Shown piece by piece: positions 18,462 to 27,653 of a stretch of DNA of 64,000 nt. The DNA is from Taklimakanibacter albus (GTDB lineage Bacteria > Pseudomonadota > Alphaproteobacteria > Rhizobiales > Aestuariivirgaceae), in NCBI RefSeq assembly GCF_016595235.1, contig NZ_JAENHL010000008.1, positions 197,246 to 261,245 of the forward strand, given 5' to 3'. Positions within the stretch are counted from its first letter, which is position 1. Every line of letters begins with the position of its first letter. Below the pieces are notes generated by a model. That model was not told the origin of the DNA, made no database searches, and saw nothing but the letters and a program-made list of their open reading frames with translations. The translations under genes were made by a program, and so were the position numbers.

Positions 18462-19358
18462 ATGGAACAAGTCATGGGCGGCAGCGACAATCAGCGTTAT
18501 CTCGGCTGGACCCTGGTCGCCCTGTCGGCGGTCGCCTGGTCGACGGCCGGCTACTTCACCCGCCTGATCGAGGAGGATGTCTGGACCATCCTGTTCTGGC
18601 GCGGCGTCTTCGGCGGCCTGGCCCTTGCCCTCATGGTTGCGGTGCAGTCGCGCGGCAAGGTGATCAAAGCCTATAGCGGCCTCGGCGGCATGGGCCTGCT
18701 CCTCGCCCTCGTTTCGGGGCTCGGCATGATTGCCTTTCTCAGCTCCTTGCGGCTGACGACGGTCGCCGATGTCTATGTGATCTACGCCACCGTGCCTTTC
18801 ATCACCGCCGGTGTCGCCTGGCTCATCCTGAGAGAACGCACCTCGTTGATCATCCTCGCCGCCAGCGCGCTGGCACTTGCGGGAGTCGTGGTGACGCTGA
18901 GCGGCGCCCGCTATGGCGGCAGCCTGCTCGGCCAGTTCATCGCCTTCCTGATGACCCTCACCATGGCGCTGATGACGGTCATCCTGCGCTGGAAGCGTGA
19001 CATACCGGTCATGCCGGCGCTCGGCCTGTCGGCCTGGGTCGCCGCCTTCATCTCCTTCTGGTTCTGCCACCCGTTCGATGTCTCCTCCTCCGATCTCGCT
19101 TTGCTGGCGCTCTTCGGGCTTACCCAAAGCGCTCTCGGCCTCATGCTGTTCGGAATGGGCTCGCGCCTGATTCCGGCCGCCGAAGCGACCTTGATCACCG
19201 CGCTCGACGTCCCGCTCGCTCCTCTCTGGGTGTGGCTGGCTTTCGGTGAGGTGCCAAGTTCCTACACGCTGGCCGGCGGTACCATCGTGCTCGCCGCCGT
19301 ATTCGGCCATATCGCCATCGAGATGCGCAGGCCCCAGCTAGAAAATTTGCGAAATTGA
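18462..19358 (+). CDS. EamA/DMT-family transporter 3
   Basis: A 298-residue ten-helix protein from ATG 18462 (ATG 18474 also possible). The open frame continues upstream to 18252, but that part is polar, lacks family similarity and overlaps the divergent gene. WSTAGYFTRL, LFWRGVFGG and AEATLITALDVPLAPLWVW match transporter 2 closely; this points to a duplication. It ends 63 bases before the RpiR regulator gene. Substrate unknown. Confidence 0.83.
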   Translation: MEQVMGGSDNQRYLGWTLVALSAVAWSTAGYFTRLIEEDVWTILFWRGVFGGLALALMVAVQSRGKVIKAYSGLGGMGLLLALVSGLGMIAFLSSLRLTTVADVYVIYATVPFITAGVAWLILRERTSLIILAASALALAGVVVTLSGARYGGSLLGQFIAFLMTLTMALMTVILRWKRDIPVMPALGLSAWVAAFISFWFCHPFDVSSSDLALLALFGLTQSALGLMLFGMGSRLIPAAEATLITALDVPLAPLWVWLAFGEVPSSYTLAGGTIVLAAVFGHIAIEMRRPQLENLRN

Positions 19359-19421
19359 CAGTCTGAAAGAAAACTGACAAGCTTCCGCAAAACTAACAAA
19401 CAGCGGGGGCGACGCGAAAAC

Positions 19422-20294
19422 ATGCGGAAACCGGTACGTCAGCGGCTCACCGCATGCCTGGAGGAGGACGCGACCAAGGCGGAGCGCCTGCTCGCCAGCT
19501 ACATGCTGGCCAATCTGACGAGCCTTCCTTTCGAGACCGCCGCCACCCTCGCCGGGAAAATCGGCTTGAGCGAGCCGTCGGTCGGCCGTTTCTGCCGCGC
19601 CATCGGCTACAAGCATTTCAAGGAGCTGAAATCCGATCTCCAGGCCGATATCGGCGAAGGCCCGTGGCTCATCGGCGACCGGCTCAAGGACTTTCGCCAA
19701 CGCAGCCGGCGCGGCGACGACGAATTGGCGCGCGGACTCGACAAGGAGATCGCGGCCCTCGTCAGGAACTACGAGATCGCCCGCACCAAGGAATGGAAGC
19801 GCGTCGTCAAACGCCTCGCGCAGTCGCCGGACATCTTCGTCGCCGGATTCCAGACCGAACGCGGTCTGGCGCAGTATCTCGCCAACCAGCTGCAATATCT
19901 GCGGCCCGGCGTGCAGCTCGTCGACCTCGCCGGCGGCAATTTCGCGGACGTGCTGCTCGGCAATCCGGCCAGGGCCAATCTCATCCTGATCGAGGCGCGG
20001 CGTTATTCGAGCCTGGCCCAGCGCCTCGCCGCCGAAGCCCGCCAGGCCGGCGTCGCCACAATGCTGATCACAGACTCATATTGCGACTGGGCGCATGACC
20101 TGGTCGACGAGGTCTTTTCGGTCGAAACCGATCTCAACCAGTTCTGGGATGCGACGGCGCCGATCGCGAGCCTCATCACCCTTCTCGTCAACAGCATCTT
20201 CAACGAGCTCGGTCCGCAAGTCGAAGAGCGGATGAACAAGGTCTCCGGCCTCTACAGCCAGTTCATCGGCTATGTGGGAGATCCGAAAGCCTGA
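19422..20294 (+). CDS. MurR/RpiR-family transcriptional regulator
   Basis: A 290-residue regulator. An N-terminal HTH_6 domain (about 1-75) includes the recognition region GKIGLSEPSVGRFCRAIGYK. A C-terminal SIS domain (about 125-265) usually binds phosphosugars or related ligands. It lies 47 bases upstream of the peptide-transport genes on the same strand and is probably part of, and a local regulator of, that operon. The AT-rich leader 19359-19421 contains two AAACTGACAA/AAACTAACAA-like sites that could be its operator (inference). Confidence 0.87.
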   Translation: MRKPVRQRLTACLEEDATKAERLLASYMLANLTSLPFETAATLAGKIGLSEPSVGRFCRAIGYKHFKELKSDLQADIGEGPWLIGDRLKDFRQRSRRGDDELARGLDKEIAALVRNYEIARTKEWKRVVKRLAQSPDIFVAGFQTERGLAQYLANQLQYLRPGVQLVDLAGGNFADVLLGNPARANLILIEARRYSSLAQRLAAEARQAGVATMLITDSYCDWAHDLVDEVFSVETDLNQFWDATAPIASLITLLVNSIFNELGPQVEERMNKVSGLYSQFIGYVGDPKA

Positions 20295-20341
20295 GATCGC
20301 GACCTGCTTCACCAAAACAAAAAACGGAAATGGAGGAACCT

Positions 20342-21922
20342 ATGAAACACCAGCTACGCAAAGCCTTTCTCACCGGCAGCACCACCTTGATGACGCTTGC
20401 CGCCTCGAGCCTCTGGGCAATCGCCCAGGAAGCGACCTTCGTCATGCCGACCAACGAGGTGGGTGCCGCGACCTATAACCCGGTCAAGTCGCCCATGATC
20501 AATGCCGCCTCGCCTCTGATCTTCGACGGCCTGGTGGTGCAGGACGTCGATCAGAGCTTCCATCCGCATCTGGCGGAATCCTGGGAAGAGGCGCCGGACG
20601 GCATGCAGTGGGTCTTCCATCTGCGCAAAGGCGTGAAGTTCCATAATGGCGAGCCCTTCAATGCCGACGCCATCGCCGCCTGGATCCCCTCCTTCGCCGG
20701 CACCGACAACGCCTATATGGTCGAGGCCATCGACAAGGTGGAAGTCGTCGACGAGAATACCGTCAAATTCGTGATGAAGCGGCCGGAACCCAACCTTCTC
20801 TTCAACTTCGCCAGCGCCTTCATGGGCATTCCGGCGCCCAAGGCTTACAAGGAAATGGGCGACAAATTCGGCGTCACCGAGGCGATCGGCACCGGGCCCT
20901 ACAAGCTCACGAGCTTCACCGTCGGCCAGGAAACGGTGCTCGAGCGCAATGACGATTATACCTGGGGATCAGAGCTCTCGCAGAACAAAGGTCCGGCCAA
21001 GATCCAAAAGATCACCTTCCGCGAGATCCCGGAGCAATCGACCTCCTTCCTCGAGCTCAAGACCGGCGGCGTCGATCTCCTCTTCGGTGTGCCGACCGAT
21101 TTCATCGCGCAGGTCAAGGCTGAGCCCAATCTCGGCGTCATCACCACGCCCGCTTATGACGTCGCTTATATGCCGATCAATGTCACGTCGGAACCCTTCA
21201 CCGACATCAAGGTGCGTGAGGCGACGGCGCTCGCCGTCAACCAGAAGCAGATCCTCGACAGCATCTATGGCGGCATCGGCATGGAAGCGCACAACTTCCT
21301 GATCAGCGCGCTGCCCGAGGCCAATGTCGATCCGAAGCTCAATATCTCCTACAACCCGGAACGGGCGAACCAGCTTCTCGACGAGGCTGGCTGGAAGACG
21401 GGTGCCAATGGGGTGCGCGAAAAAGACGGCAAGCCGCTCAAGGTGAAACTCTGGGCCCAAACCGACACCGAATTCAAACGCCTCGCCGAAGCGGTCCAGG
21501 CGCAGCTCAAGGCGATCGGCATGGACGCCGAGATCACCATCTACGATTCCTCCGCCATCCGTGACGAATACAAGAAGAACCAGCATCAACTGGCGGTGCG
21601 TTCCTATGAATGGAACAATGCCGACATCATCGACTGGTTCTTCTCCGGCCAGCGCCTCGGTTATCCCAATATCTCGATGTGGAACGACCCCAAGGGCGAG
21701 GAGCTGAACAAGAAGGCAATGACCGGCTCGAAGACGCTGGAAGAGCGCATCGCCAACTTCAAGGCCTATCACGAATATGTCCTGTCGCAATTCGTCTTCG
21801 CGCCGATCTACCAGCCGGTGACGAGCGTCGCCTATAACAAGGACCGCCTGAAAGTGACGGATACGATGCTGAAGAAAGGCATCGAGCCGTCGCAGATCAT
21901 GGACCTCGAAGTCGTCCAGTAG
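20342..21922 (+). CDS. Peptide/nickel-type ABC transporter substrate-binding protein (SBP_bac_5)
   Basis: A 526-residue periplasmic binding protein with a signal peptide ending near WAIA/QE (about residue 28). Family features include SWEEAPDGMQWVFHLRKGVKF (split across the lobe-I motif), GTGPYKL and the long three-lobe architecture. The start at 20342 follows a GGAGG ribosome site at about 20333; the ATG 12 bases upstream is inside that site. It delivers the ligand, probably an oligopeptide, to the DppBCDF-like complex encoded next. Confidence 0.92.
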   Translation: MKHQLRKAFLTGSTTLMTLAASSLWAIAQEATFVMPTNEVGAATYNPVKSPMINAASPLIFDGLVVQDVDQSFHPHLAESWEEAPDGMQWVFHLRKGVKFHNGEPFNADAIAAWIPSFAGTDNAYMVEAIDKVEVVDENTVKFVMKRPEPNLLFNFASAFMGIPAPKAYKEMGDKFGVTEAIGTGPYKLTSFTVGQETVLERNDDYTWGSELSQNKGPAKIQKITFREIPEQSTSFLELKTGGVDLLFGVPTDFIAQVKAEPNLGVITTPAYDVAYMPINVTSEPFTDIKVREATALAVNQKQILDSIYGGIGMEAHNFLISALPEANVDPKLNISYNPERANQLLDEAGWKTGANGVREKDGKPLKVKLWAQTDTEFKRLAEAVQAQLKAIGMDAEITIYDSSAIRDEYKKNQHQLAVRSYEWNNADIIDWFFSGQRLGYPNISMWNDPKGEELNKKAMTGSKTLEERIANFKAYHEYVLSQFVFAPIYQPVTSVAYNKDRLKVTDTMLKKGIEPSQIMDLEVVQ

Positions 21923-21950
21923 GTAGCACGACCTCAAGGGGAAGATCGGG

Positions 21951-22877
21951 ATGCTTTCGTACACAATCCGGCGGCTTCTGCTGCTGATCCCGGTCTTCCT
22001 CGTCGTGTCGATCGTCATCTTCCTCATCATCCATCTGGTGCCGGGCGACCCGATCGACAATCTCGTGCGGGTCGGCTCGACGCCGGAACAGAAGGCCGAG
22101 ATCACCGCGCGCTACGGGCTCGACCGGCCGCTCGTCGAGCAATATCTCATCTGGCTCAGCCAGCTCGCCCAGGGCGATCTCGGCACCGCCATCGTCATGC
22201 GCCGCCCGGTCGCCGATCTCATCGCCCAGAACCTGCCCTACAGCCTGACGCTGGGCGGCCTTGCGTTGCTGTTCTCGACCGTGCTCGGCATCGCAGCCGG
22301 CGTCATCGCCGCGATGAACAAGGAAGGCCGGATCGACCGCACCGTGATGACCGGCGTGTTGTTCGGCTCGACCATGCCGAGCTTCTGGCTCGGGCTCATC
22401 CTCATTCTTGTCTTCGCCGTGCAATTGCGCTGGTTTCCGGTGTCAGGGGCGCGCTCCTGGGAAAGCCTGGTGCTCCCCGTTCTCACCATCGGCCTCGGCG
22501 GCATGGCGCTCGTGGCGCGTGTCACCCGCATCGCCATGCTGGAAACGGCCGGCAAGGACTTCGTACTGCTGCTCCATGCCAAGGGCCTGCCGGCGCGGCG
22601 CATTCAGCTTCGGCATGTGCTGCGCCATGCGCTGCTGCCCGTCGTCACCATATTGGGCCTGCGCATCGGCTGGGTTCTCGGCGGCGCCGTCACCGTCGAA
22701 TATGTCTTCGCCAGGCCCGGCCTCGGCATGTTGCTGATCAAGGCGCTCAGCCAGCATGATTATCCGGTGGTGCAGGCCTGCCTCCTGATGCTCGCCATGG
22801 CGGTCATGCTCGGCACGCTTTTGGGCGATCTCATCCAGGCGGCGATGGACCCGCGCGTCAGGAGCGCTCTCACATGA
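21951..22877 (+). CDS. Dpp/Opp-type ABC permease, DppB-like
   Basis: A 308-residue inner-membrane permease with six helices. It starts with the family N-terminus MLSYTIRRLLLLIPVF and HLVPGDPID, and has the cytoplasmic EAA-like loop DFVLLLHAKGLPARRIQLRH cut here to the key segment AKGLPARR. It follows the binding-protein gene by 28 bases with an AAGGGGAA ribosome site. It overlaps the DppC-like gene (ATGA) and pairs with it as the translocation pore. Confidence 0.92.
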   Translation: MLSYTIRRLLLLIPVFLVVSIVIFLIIHLVPGDPIDNLVRVGSTPEQKAEITARYGLDRPLVEQYLIWLSQLAQGDLGTAIVMRRPVADLIAQNLPYSLTLGGLALLFSTVLGIAAGVIAAMNKEGRIDRTVMTGVLFGSTMPSFWLGLILILVFAVQLRWFPVSGARSWESLVLPVLTIGLGGMALVARVTRIAMLETAGKDFVLLLHAKGLPARRIQLRHVLRHALLPVVTILGLRIGWVLGGAVTVEYVFARPGLGMLLIKALSQHDYPVVQACLLMLAMAVMLGTLLGDLIQAAMDPRVRSALT

Positions 22878-23761
22878 CCGCGCCCGCGCTCGACCACAGC
22901 CCGGGCTTCCTCGCCGAGGCCCGCCGGACGACACTCGGCAAGGTGTTCCTCTCGCCCAAAGGCGGCATCACCGGCGCCTATCTGCTGGCACTCGTCCTGG
23001 TGGCGCTCCTCGCCCCCTGGATCACGCCCTATCCCTACGATGCGCAGAACCTGCCCCTTGCGTCCCAGCCGCCGAGCCTCGCCAACTGGCTCGGCACCGA
23101 TGAATTCGGCCGCGATGTGCTGTCGCGCATCATGTATGGGGCGCGCACCTCGCTGTCGGTCAGCGTCACCGCCATCACCGTTTCGGTCTTCATCGGCATG
23201 TGCCTCGGCGCGGCGGCCGCCTATTTCGGCGGCCTGCTCGACCGCTTCATCACCGCGGTGATCGACCTCAGCTGGTCCTTCCCCGAGCTTCTCATCGCCC
23301 TCATCCTGGTCGCCATCATCGGGCCGGGCCTCACCAGCACGATGATCGCCATCGGCGTCGCCTATCTCGCCCAGTTCACCCGGCTGACCCGCGCCGAGAT
23401 CCTGGCGCTCAAGAATGAGACCTATATCGAAGCGACGATCGGCCTCGGCGCCAGCCACAGCCATGTCGTGTTCCGCCATCTGCTGCCTAATGCCATGGCG
23501 CCAGTCATCATCTGCGGCATGCTGGCGACGGGTGACGCCATCATCCTCGAAGCGACGCTCGGCTTCTTCGGACTGGGTGCCCAGCCCCCCGTTCCGAGCT
23601 GGGGCGCCATGATGTCGAGCGGCACGGCGCAGATCTTCAAGGCGCCCTGGGTCATCATCTTCCCGGGCCTCGTCATCGCCATCACGGTGGTCGCCATCAA
23701 TCTCTTCGGCGACGCGCTGATCCGGGCGCTCGACATCAAATCCAAGATCCGGGAAGGCTGA
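22874..23761 (+). CDS. Dpp/Opp-type ABC permease, DppC-like
   Basis: A 295-residue permease with an OppC-type N-terminal segment, six helices and the motif LGTDEFGRDVLSRIMYGAR. The EAA-like loop EATIGLGASHSHVVFRHLLP lies around residue 195, and GFFGLGAQPPVPSWG is the usual late signature. It overlaps the DppB-like gene upstream and ends two bases before the first ATPase gene, so the order binding protein-B-C-D-F is intact. Confidence 0.92.
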   Translation: MTAPALDHSPGFLAEARRTTLGKVFLSPKGGITGAYLLALVLVALLAPWITPYPYDAQNLPLASQPPSLANWLGTDEFGRDVLSRIMYGARTSLSVSVTAITVSVFIGMCLGAAAAYFGGLLDRFITAVIDLSWSFPELLIALILVAIIGPGLTSTMIAIGVAYLAQFTRLTRAEILALKNETYIEATIGLGASHSHVVFRHLLPNAMAPVIICGMLATGDAIILEATLGFFGLGAQPPVPSWGAMMSSGTAQIFKAPWVIIFPGLVIAITVVAINLFGDALIRALDIKSKIREG

Positions 23762-23763
23762 GC

Positions 23764-24735
23764 ATGGCGCTTCTCGACGTCCAGGATCTTTCCATCGACA
23801 TCGGCGGCATCAAGCCGCTCGATTCGATCGGCTTCGCGGTCGACAAAGGCGAGACCTTAGGCATCGTCGGCGAGTCCGGCTCCGGCAAATCGCTGACGGC
23901 GCTCTCCATCATGGGCCTGCTGCCACTGATCGGCGGGCGCGTCGAGCGGGGCTCCATCCGGTTCGACGGCATGGAGCTGACCCGCCTGCCCGAGCCCGAC
24001 TATCGCCGGCTGCGCGGCCGGCGCATCGCCTTCATCACCCAGAATCCGATGACCTCGCTCGATCCCGTCATCCGCGTCGGCGAGCAGATCGACCAGGTGG
24101 CGCGCCTCCATCTCGGCCTTTCAGGCTCGGCGGCGCGCCGCCACAGCATCGAGATCATGGAACGCCTGCGCATTCCGGAAGCCGCGACCACCTATCACAA
24201 CTATCCGCATCAATTGTCGGGTGGCATGAAGCAGCGCATCGTCATCGCCATGGCGCTGGCCGCCAATCCCGATCTCATCATCGCCGATGAGCCGACCACG
24301 GCGCTCGATGTCACCATCCAGGCGCAGATCGTGCAGATCCTTGGCGAGCTGGTGCGCGAGAAAGGCGTCGCCCTCATCCTCATCACCCACGACATGGGCG
24401 TCGTGGCGCAGGCCTGCGACCGTGTGGTCGTGCTCTATGCCGGGCGTGTCGCGGAGAGCAACACGGTGTCGGCCATCTTCGCGAGCCCACGTCATCCCTA
24501 TACGCAGGCACTCATCGGCTGCATCCCGCGCAACGCCATGGAACGCGGCAGTCTCGTCGGCATTCCGGGCCTGGTGCCAAGCGTCGCACGCTATCCGGCG
24601 GGCTGCCGTTTTCATCCGCGCTGCACACGCAGCGAAAGCCTGTGCGAGAGGGAGGTGCCGGTGCTGGAGCGGCTCGCTTCGGGCGCCGAAATCGCCTGCC
24701 ATGTCGCCGACAAGCATGAGGCTGCCCATGCCTAG
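23764..24735 (+). CDS. Dpp/Opp-type ABC ATPase, DppD-like
   Basis: A 323-residue ATPase. Walker A GESGSGKS, signature LSGGMKQR, Walker [13 protein letters not shown] and the H-loop LITHDMGVV are present. The C-terminal oligopeptide/dipeptide domain has the cysteine cluster [16 protein letters not shown], which in this family can carry an iron-sulfur cluster. It overlaps the second ATPase gene by eight bases. Confidence 0.92.
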   Translation: MALLDVQDLSIDIGGIKPLDSIGFAVDKGETLGIVGESGSGKSLTALSIMGLLPLIGGRVERGSIRFDGMELTRLPEPDYRRLRGRRIAFITQNPMTSLDPVIRVGEQIDQVARLHLGLSGSAARRHSIEIMERLRIPEAATTYHNYPHQLSGGMKQRIVIAMALAANPDLIIADEPTTALDVTIQAQIVQILGELVREKGVALILITHDMGVVAQACDRVVVLYAGRVAESNTVSAIFASPRHPYTQALIGCIPRNAMERGSLVGIPGLVPSVARYPAGCRFHPRCTRSESLCEREVPVLERLASGAEIACHVADKHEAAHA

Positions 24736-25699
24736 CCTCTCGCCCCTCGTCACCATCCGCGACCTCAACAAGATCTTCGAAAGCCGCAAGGGCCTGTTCG
24801 GCGAGCCGCGCCGGATGACTGCCGTCAACCAGGTGTCGCTCGACATTCCGCGCGGCCAGGTGACCGGCGTCGTGGGGGAATCGGGCTGCGGCAAGTCCAC
24901 TCTGGCGCGCCTCGTGCTGCGCCTCCTCGAGGCGACGAGCGGCAGCATCAGCTTCGACGGCGTCGACCTCCTGAAGCAGTCGCATGGTGCGATGCGGCTC
25001 CTGCGCCGGCGCATGCAGATGGTGTTCCAGGACCCCTATTCCTCGCTCGATCCGCGCTACACGATCGCCGATGCCCTGCTCGAGCCTTTCAAGGTGCAGG
25101 GGATCCGCCTCACCACCGCGGAAGCGCGCCAGAAGGTCGAGGCGCTGTTCGCCATGGTCGGCCTCGATGCGAGATTTGCCCAAAACCATCCGCATCAATT
25201 GTCGGGTGGCCAGCGCCAGCGCATCGGCATCGCGCGGGCGCTCGCCCTCGAGCCCGATCTCATGGTGCTGGATGAGCCCACCGCCTCGCTCGACGTCTCG
25301 ATCCAGGCGCAGATCGTGACCTTGCTCGAGAAGCTCAAGCATGAGCTCGGCCTCACCTATCTCTTCATCTCGCACGATCTCAATCTGGTGCGTTATTTCA
25401 GCGACCGCATCGTGGTGATGTATCTGGGCCGTATCGTCGAAATCCTGCCCGACGCCAAAGCCGCGCCACGCCACCCCTATACGCAGACCTTGCTCGACAG
25501 CACCTTCGCGCCCGATCCGACACAGCGGCGCGATATCAGCAGGCTCACCGGCGAGATCCCGAGCCCTTACAACCTGCCCCAGGGCTGCGCCTTCGCGGCG
25601 CGCTGCCGCCATGCCAGGCCCGATTGCCTGAGCCGGCGCCCCGTGCTCGAAACCCGTTCCGATGGCCATGCCGTCGCCTGCTTCCATCCCCTCACTTGA
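24728..25699 (+). CDS. Dpp/Opp-type ABC ATPase, DppF-like
   Basis: A 323-residue ATPase from the ATG at 24728 (ATG 24716 is a possible alternative). Walker A GESGCGKST, signature LSGGQRQR, Walker B LMVLDEPTASLD and H-loop FISHDLNLV are present. RRRMQMVFQDPYSSLDPR is typical of the DppF subunit. The C-terminal cysteine cluster is GCAFAARCRHARPDC. It completes the importer and is followed 17 bases later by the M81 peptidase gene. Confidence 0.92.
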   Translation: MPSLSPLVTIRDLNKIFESRKGLFGEPRRMTAVNQVSLDIPRGQVTGVVGESGCGKSTLARLVLRLLEATSGSISFDGVDLLKQSHGAMRLLRRRMQMVFQDPYSSLDPRYTIADALLEPFKVQGIRLTTAEARQKVEALFAMVGLDARFAQNHPHQLSGGQRQRIGIARALALEPDLMVLDEPTASLDVSIQAQIVTLLEKLKHELGLTYLFISHDLNLVRYFSDRIVVMYLGRIVEILPDAKAAPRHPYTQTLLDSTFAPDPTQRRDISRLTGEIPSPYNLPQGCAFAARCRHARPDCLSRRPVLETRSDGHAVACFHPLT

Positions 25700-25716
25700 C
25701 CTCAGAGAGATCCGTC

Positions 25717-27210
25717 ATGGCCTTCACCGTGCTCACCGCCGACTTCATCCATGAGACCAATACCTTCAATGTGAATTTGACCGGCTACGATGCCTTCGCG
25801 GCGCGCGGCACGCATTTCGGCAATGACGCGATCGAGGTACTGGGCGACGCCAATACCGAGCTTGCCGGCTTCTGCGACAGCGCCCGCAAATATGGCTGGA
25901 AGCAGATCCATGTGCTCAGTGCCTCGGCGCATCCGGCCGGTTTCGTCACCCGCGACGCCTTCGAGCGGCTCGGCGGACGCATCGTCGCCGAGGCGGCCGC
26001 CCACAAGGATGAGCTCGACGGCATCGCGCTGGCGCTGCATGGCGCCATGGTGACCGAATTCTGCGAGGACGGCGAAGGCGAATTGCTGAAGCGTCTGCGC
26101 GATGTGGTGGGACCAGATCTGCCGATCGCCATCACACTTGATCTCCATGCCAATGTGACGCCGGAAATGTGCGCGCGCGCCGATATCATCGTCTCCTACA
26201 AGACCTATCCGCATATCGACATGCGCGACAGCGGTCGGCAGGCGGGCGACATCCTGCAGCGCGCGATGAAGGGTGAGATCAAACCGCGTACCTTGCGCGC
26301 GCATCGGCCGATGCTGGACGAGGCCAATGGCGGGCGCACGGATGTCGGGCCGATGATCGCCCGTGTCGAGAAGGCCATTGCCCATGAAAAGACACACGGC
26401 GCGCTGGCGGTCAGCATCAATGCCGGCTTCAGCAATGCCGACATCAAGGATGTCGGCCCCACCGTGCTCATCACCTATGACGGCGACGAAGCAAGGCACC
26501 GCGCTTTCGCCGAAAGCCTCGCCGACGATATCTGGGAGACGCGCTTCGACATCATCAATTATTACATGCCGGTCGAGGAAGCCGCCCAGATCGCCAAGGC
26601 ACACAAGCGGAAGCACGGACCGATCATCATCGCCGACTATGCCGACAATCCGGGCGGCGGCGGTTATGGCGACTCCACCAATCTGCTGAAGGCGCTCCTC
26701 GATGCGGGGATCACCGATGCCGCCTTTGGCCCGATGGTCGATCCCCAGGTCGCGCTCGATCTCCACGAGCACAAAGTGGGCGAGCGCGTGAAGATCAGCC
26801 TCGGCGGCAAGACCGATCCGCGCTTCGGCGGTGAGCCGCTCGCGCTCGAAGGTGAGCTCAGGCTCGTCAGCGACGGCACCTACACGGGCGATGGCCCAAT
26901 GATCGGCAAGCTCACTTTGAGCTTCGGCCCGACCGCGGTGATACGCGTCGGCGGTATCGACATATTGGTGGTGACGGAAGCTTCCCAAATGCTGGATCTG
27001 CAGCAGTTCCGCGCCTTCGGCATCGATCCCGCCGCGAAGACGGTAGTGGCTCTCAAATCGATGCAGCATTTCCGCGCCGCCTTCGAACCCATCGCCGACA
27101 AGGTCATCGTCTGCGACAGCGGTGCCTTGTGCACCACCTATCTCGACCGCCTGCCCTACAAGAACGTACCGCGCCCGATCTTCCCGCTCGACAGGGATAT
27201 GAAGCTGTGA
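25717..27210 (+). CDS. M81-family metallopeptidase (MlrC-like)
   Basis: A 497-residue protein of the MlrC/DUF1485 family. The N-terminal metal-site motif is DFIHETNTFN; ALHGAMVTE, DLHANVTPEM and YKTYPHIDMRD follow. ADNPGGGGYGD is another strong family motif, and the C-terminal MlrC_C domain runs from about 310. The reference MlrC completes microcystin breakdown by hydrolysing a linear peptide at its Adda residue; most homologues have unknown substrates. No signal peptide is seen, so it should act in the cytoplasm on the product imported by the preceding transporter. Start MAFTVLTADF has a GAGAGA ribosome site. Confidence 0.88.
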   Translation: MAFTVLTADFIHETNTFNVNLTGYDAFAARGTHFGNDAIEVLGDANTELAGFCDSARKYGWKQIHVLSASAHPAGFVTRDAFERLGGRIVAEAAAHKDELDGIALALHGAMVTEFCEDGEGELLKRLRDVVGPDLPIAITLDLHANVTPEMCARADIIVSYKTYPHIDMRDSGRQAGDILQRAMKGEIKPRTLRAHRPMLDEANGGRTDVGPMIARVEKAIAHEKTHGALAVSINAGFSNADIKDVGPTVLITYDGDEARHRAFAESLADDIWETRFDIINYYMPVEEAAQIAKAHKRKHGPIIIADYADNPGGGGYGDSTNLLKALLDAGITDAAFGPMVDPQVALDLHEHKVGERVKISLGGKTDPRFGGEPLALEGELRLVSDGTYTGDGPMIGKLTLSFGPTAVIRVGGIDILVVTEASQMLDLQQFRAFGIDPAAKTVVALKSMQHFRAAFEPIADKVIVCDSGALCTTYLDRLPYKNVPRPIFPLDRDMKL

Positions 27211-27285
27211 CGCGGCTTTTTTCTCTCAAAATCTTCCCCGATGGGCTATACGCGCGTCATCGTTGAGGTGAAGAGAGAATAGAAG

Positions 27286-27591
27286 ATGACCGCGGCTGAT
27301 GATGACTATGTCTATGACGAAGAGACCGGCGAATGGCTCACCGCCGCCCAAGCGGCCGCCAGGCATGCCAAGGACGTCGTCGAGGTCCGTGATGCCGTCG
27401 GCAATCTGCTGGCCGATGGCGACAGCGTCGTGCTGGTCAAAGATCTGAAGGTCAAAGGCGCCAACCAGACTCTACGGCGCGGCACGGTCATCAAATCCAT
27501 CCGCCTGACGGGCGATGATCAGGAGATCGATTGCCGGCACGAGAGCATCAAGGGCCTCGTGCTGCGCGCCGAATTCGTCCGTAAGCGGTAG
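27286..27591 (+). CDS. PhnA-domain protein (YjdM-like)
   Basis: A 101-residue protein. Its C-terminal 70 residues match the PhnA/YjdM domain: VRDAVGNLLADGDSVVLVKD, then KVKGANQTLRRGTVIKSIRL and IDCRHESIKGLVLRAEFV broken around the loop. The zinc-ribbon N-terminus of E. coli YjdM is absent; instead there is an acidic 30-residue segment. Despite the name, a role in phosphonate use is not established for this domain. It is monocistronic, 75 bases after the peptidase gene. Confidence 0.85.
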   Translation: MTAADDDYVYDEETGEWLTAAQAAARHAKDVVEVRDAVGNLLADGDSVVLVKDLKVKGANQTLRRGTVIKSIRLTGDDQEIDCRHESIKGLVLRAEFVRKR

Positions 27592-27594
27592 ATT

Positions 27595-27632
27595 TTCCCA
27601 AAAAGAAATCGCCCCGGACAATGCCGGGGCGA
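27595..27632 (-). terminator. Rho-independent terminator of the DAHP synthase gene
   Basis: A perfect 9-bp stem pairs 27609-27617 with 27624-27632 around a 6-base loop. Read on the minus strand it is followed by TTTCTTTTT, a T-rich tail. It begins 22 bases past the DAHP synthase stop. The convergent PhnA-domain gene ends at 27591, so the hairpin may also serve that strand, but there the T-tract is missing. Confidence 0.85.
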
Positions 27633-27653
27633 TCGATCAACATCGGATAGAAA

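Noticed and set aside
27286-27591. A phosphonate-degradation gene
   Set aside because: The PhnA-domain name is historical; no phn lyase or transporter genes are nearby.
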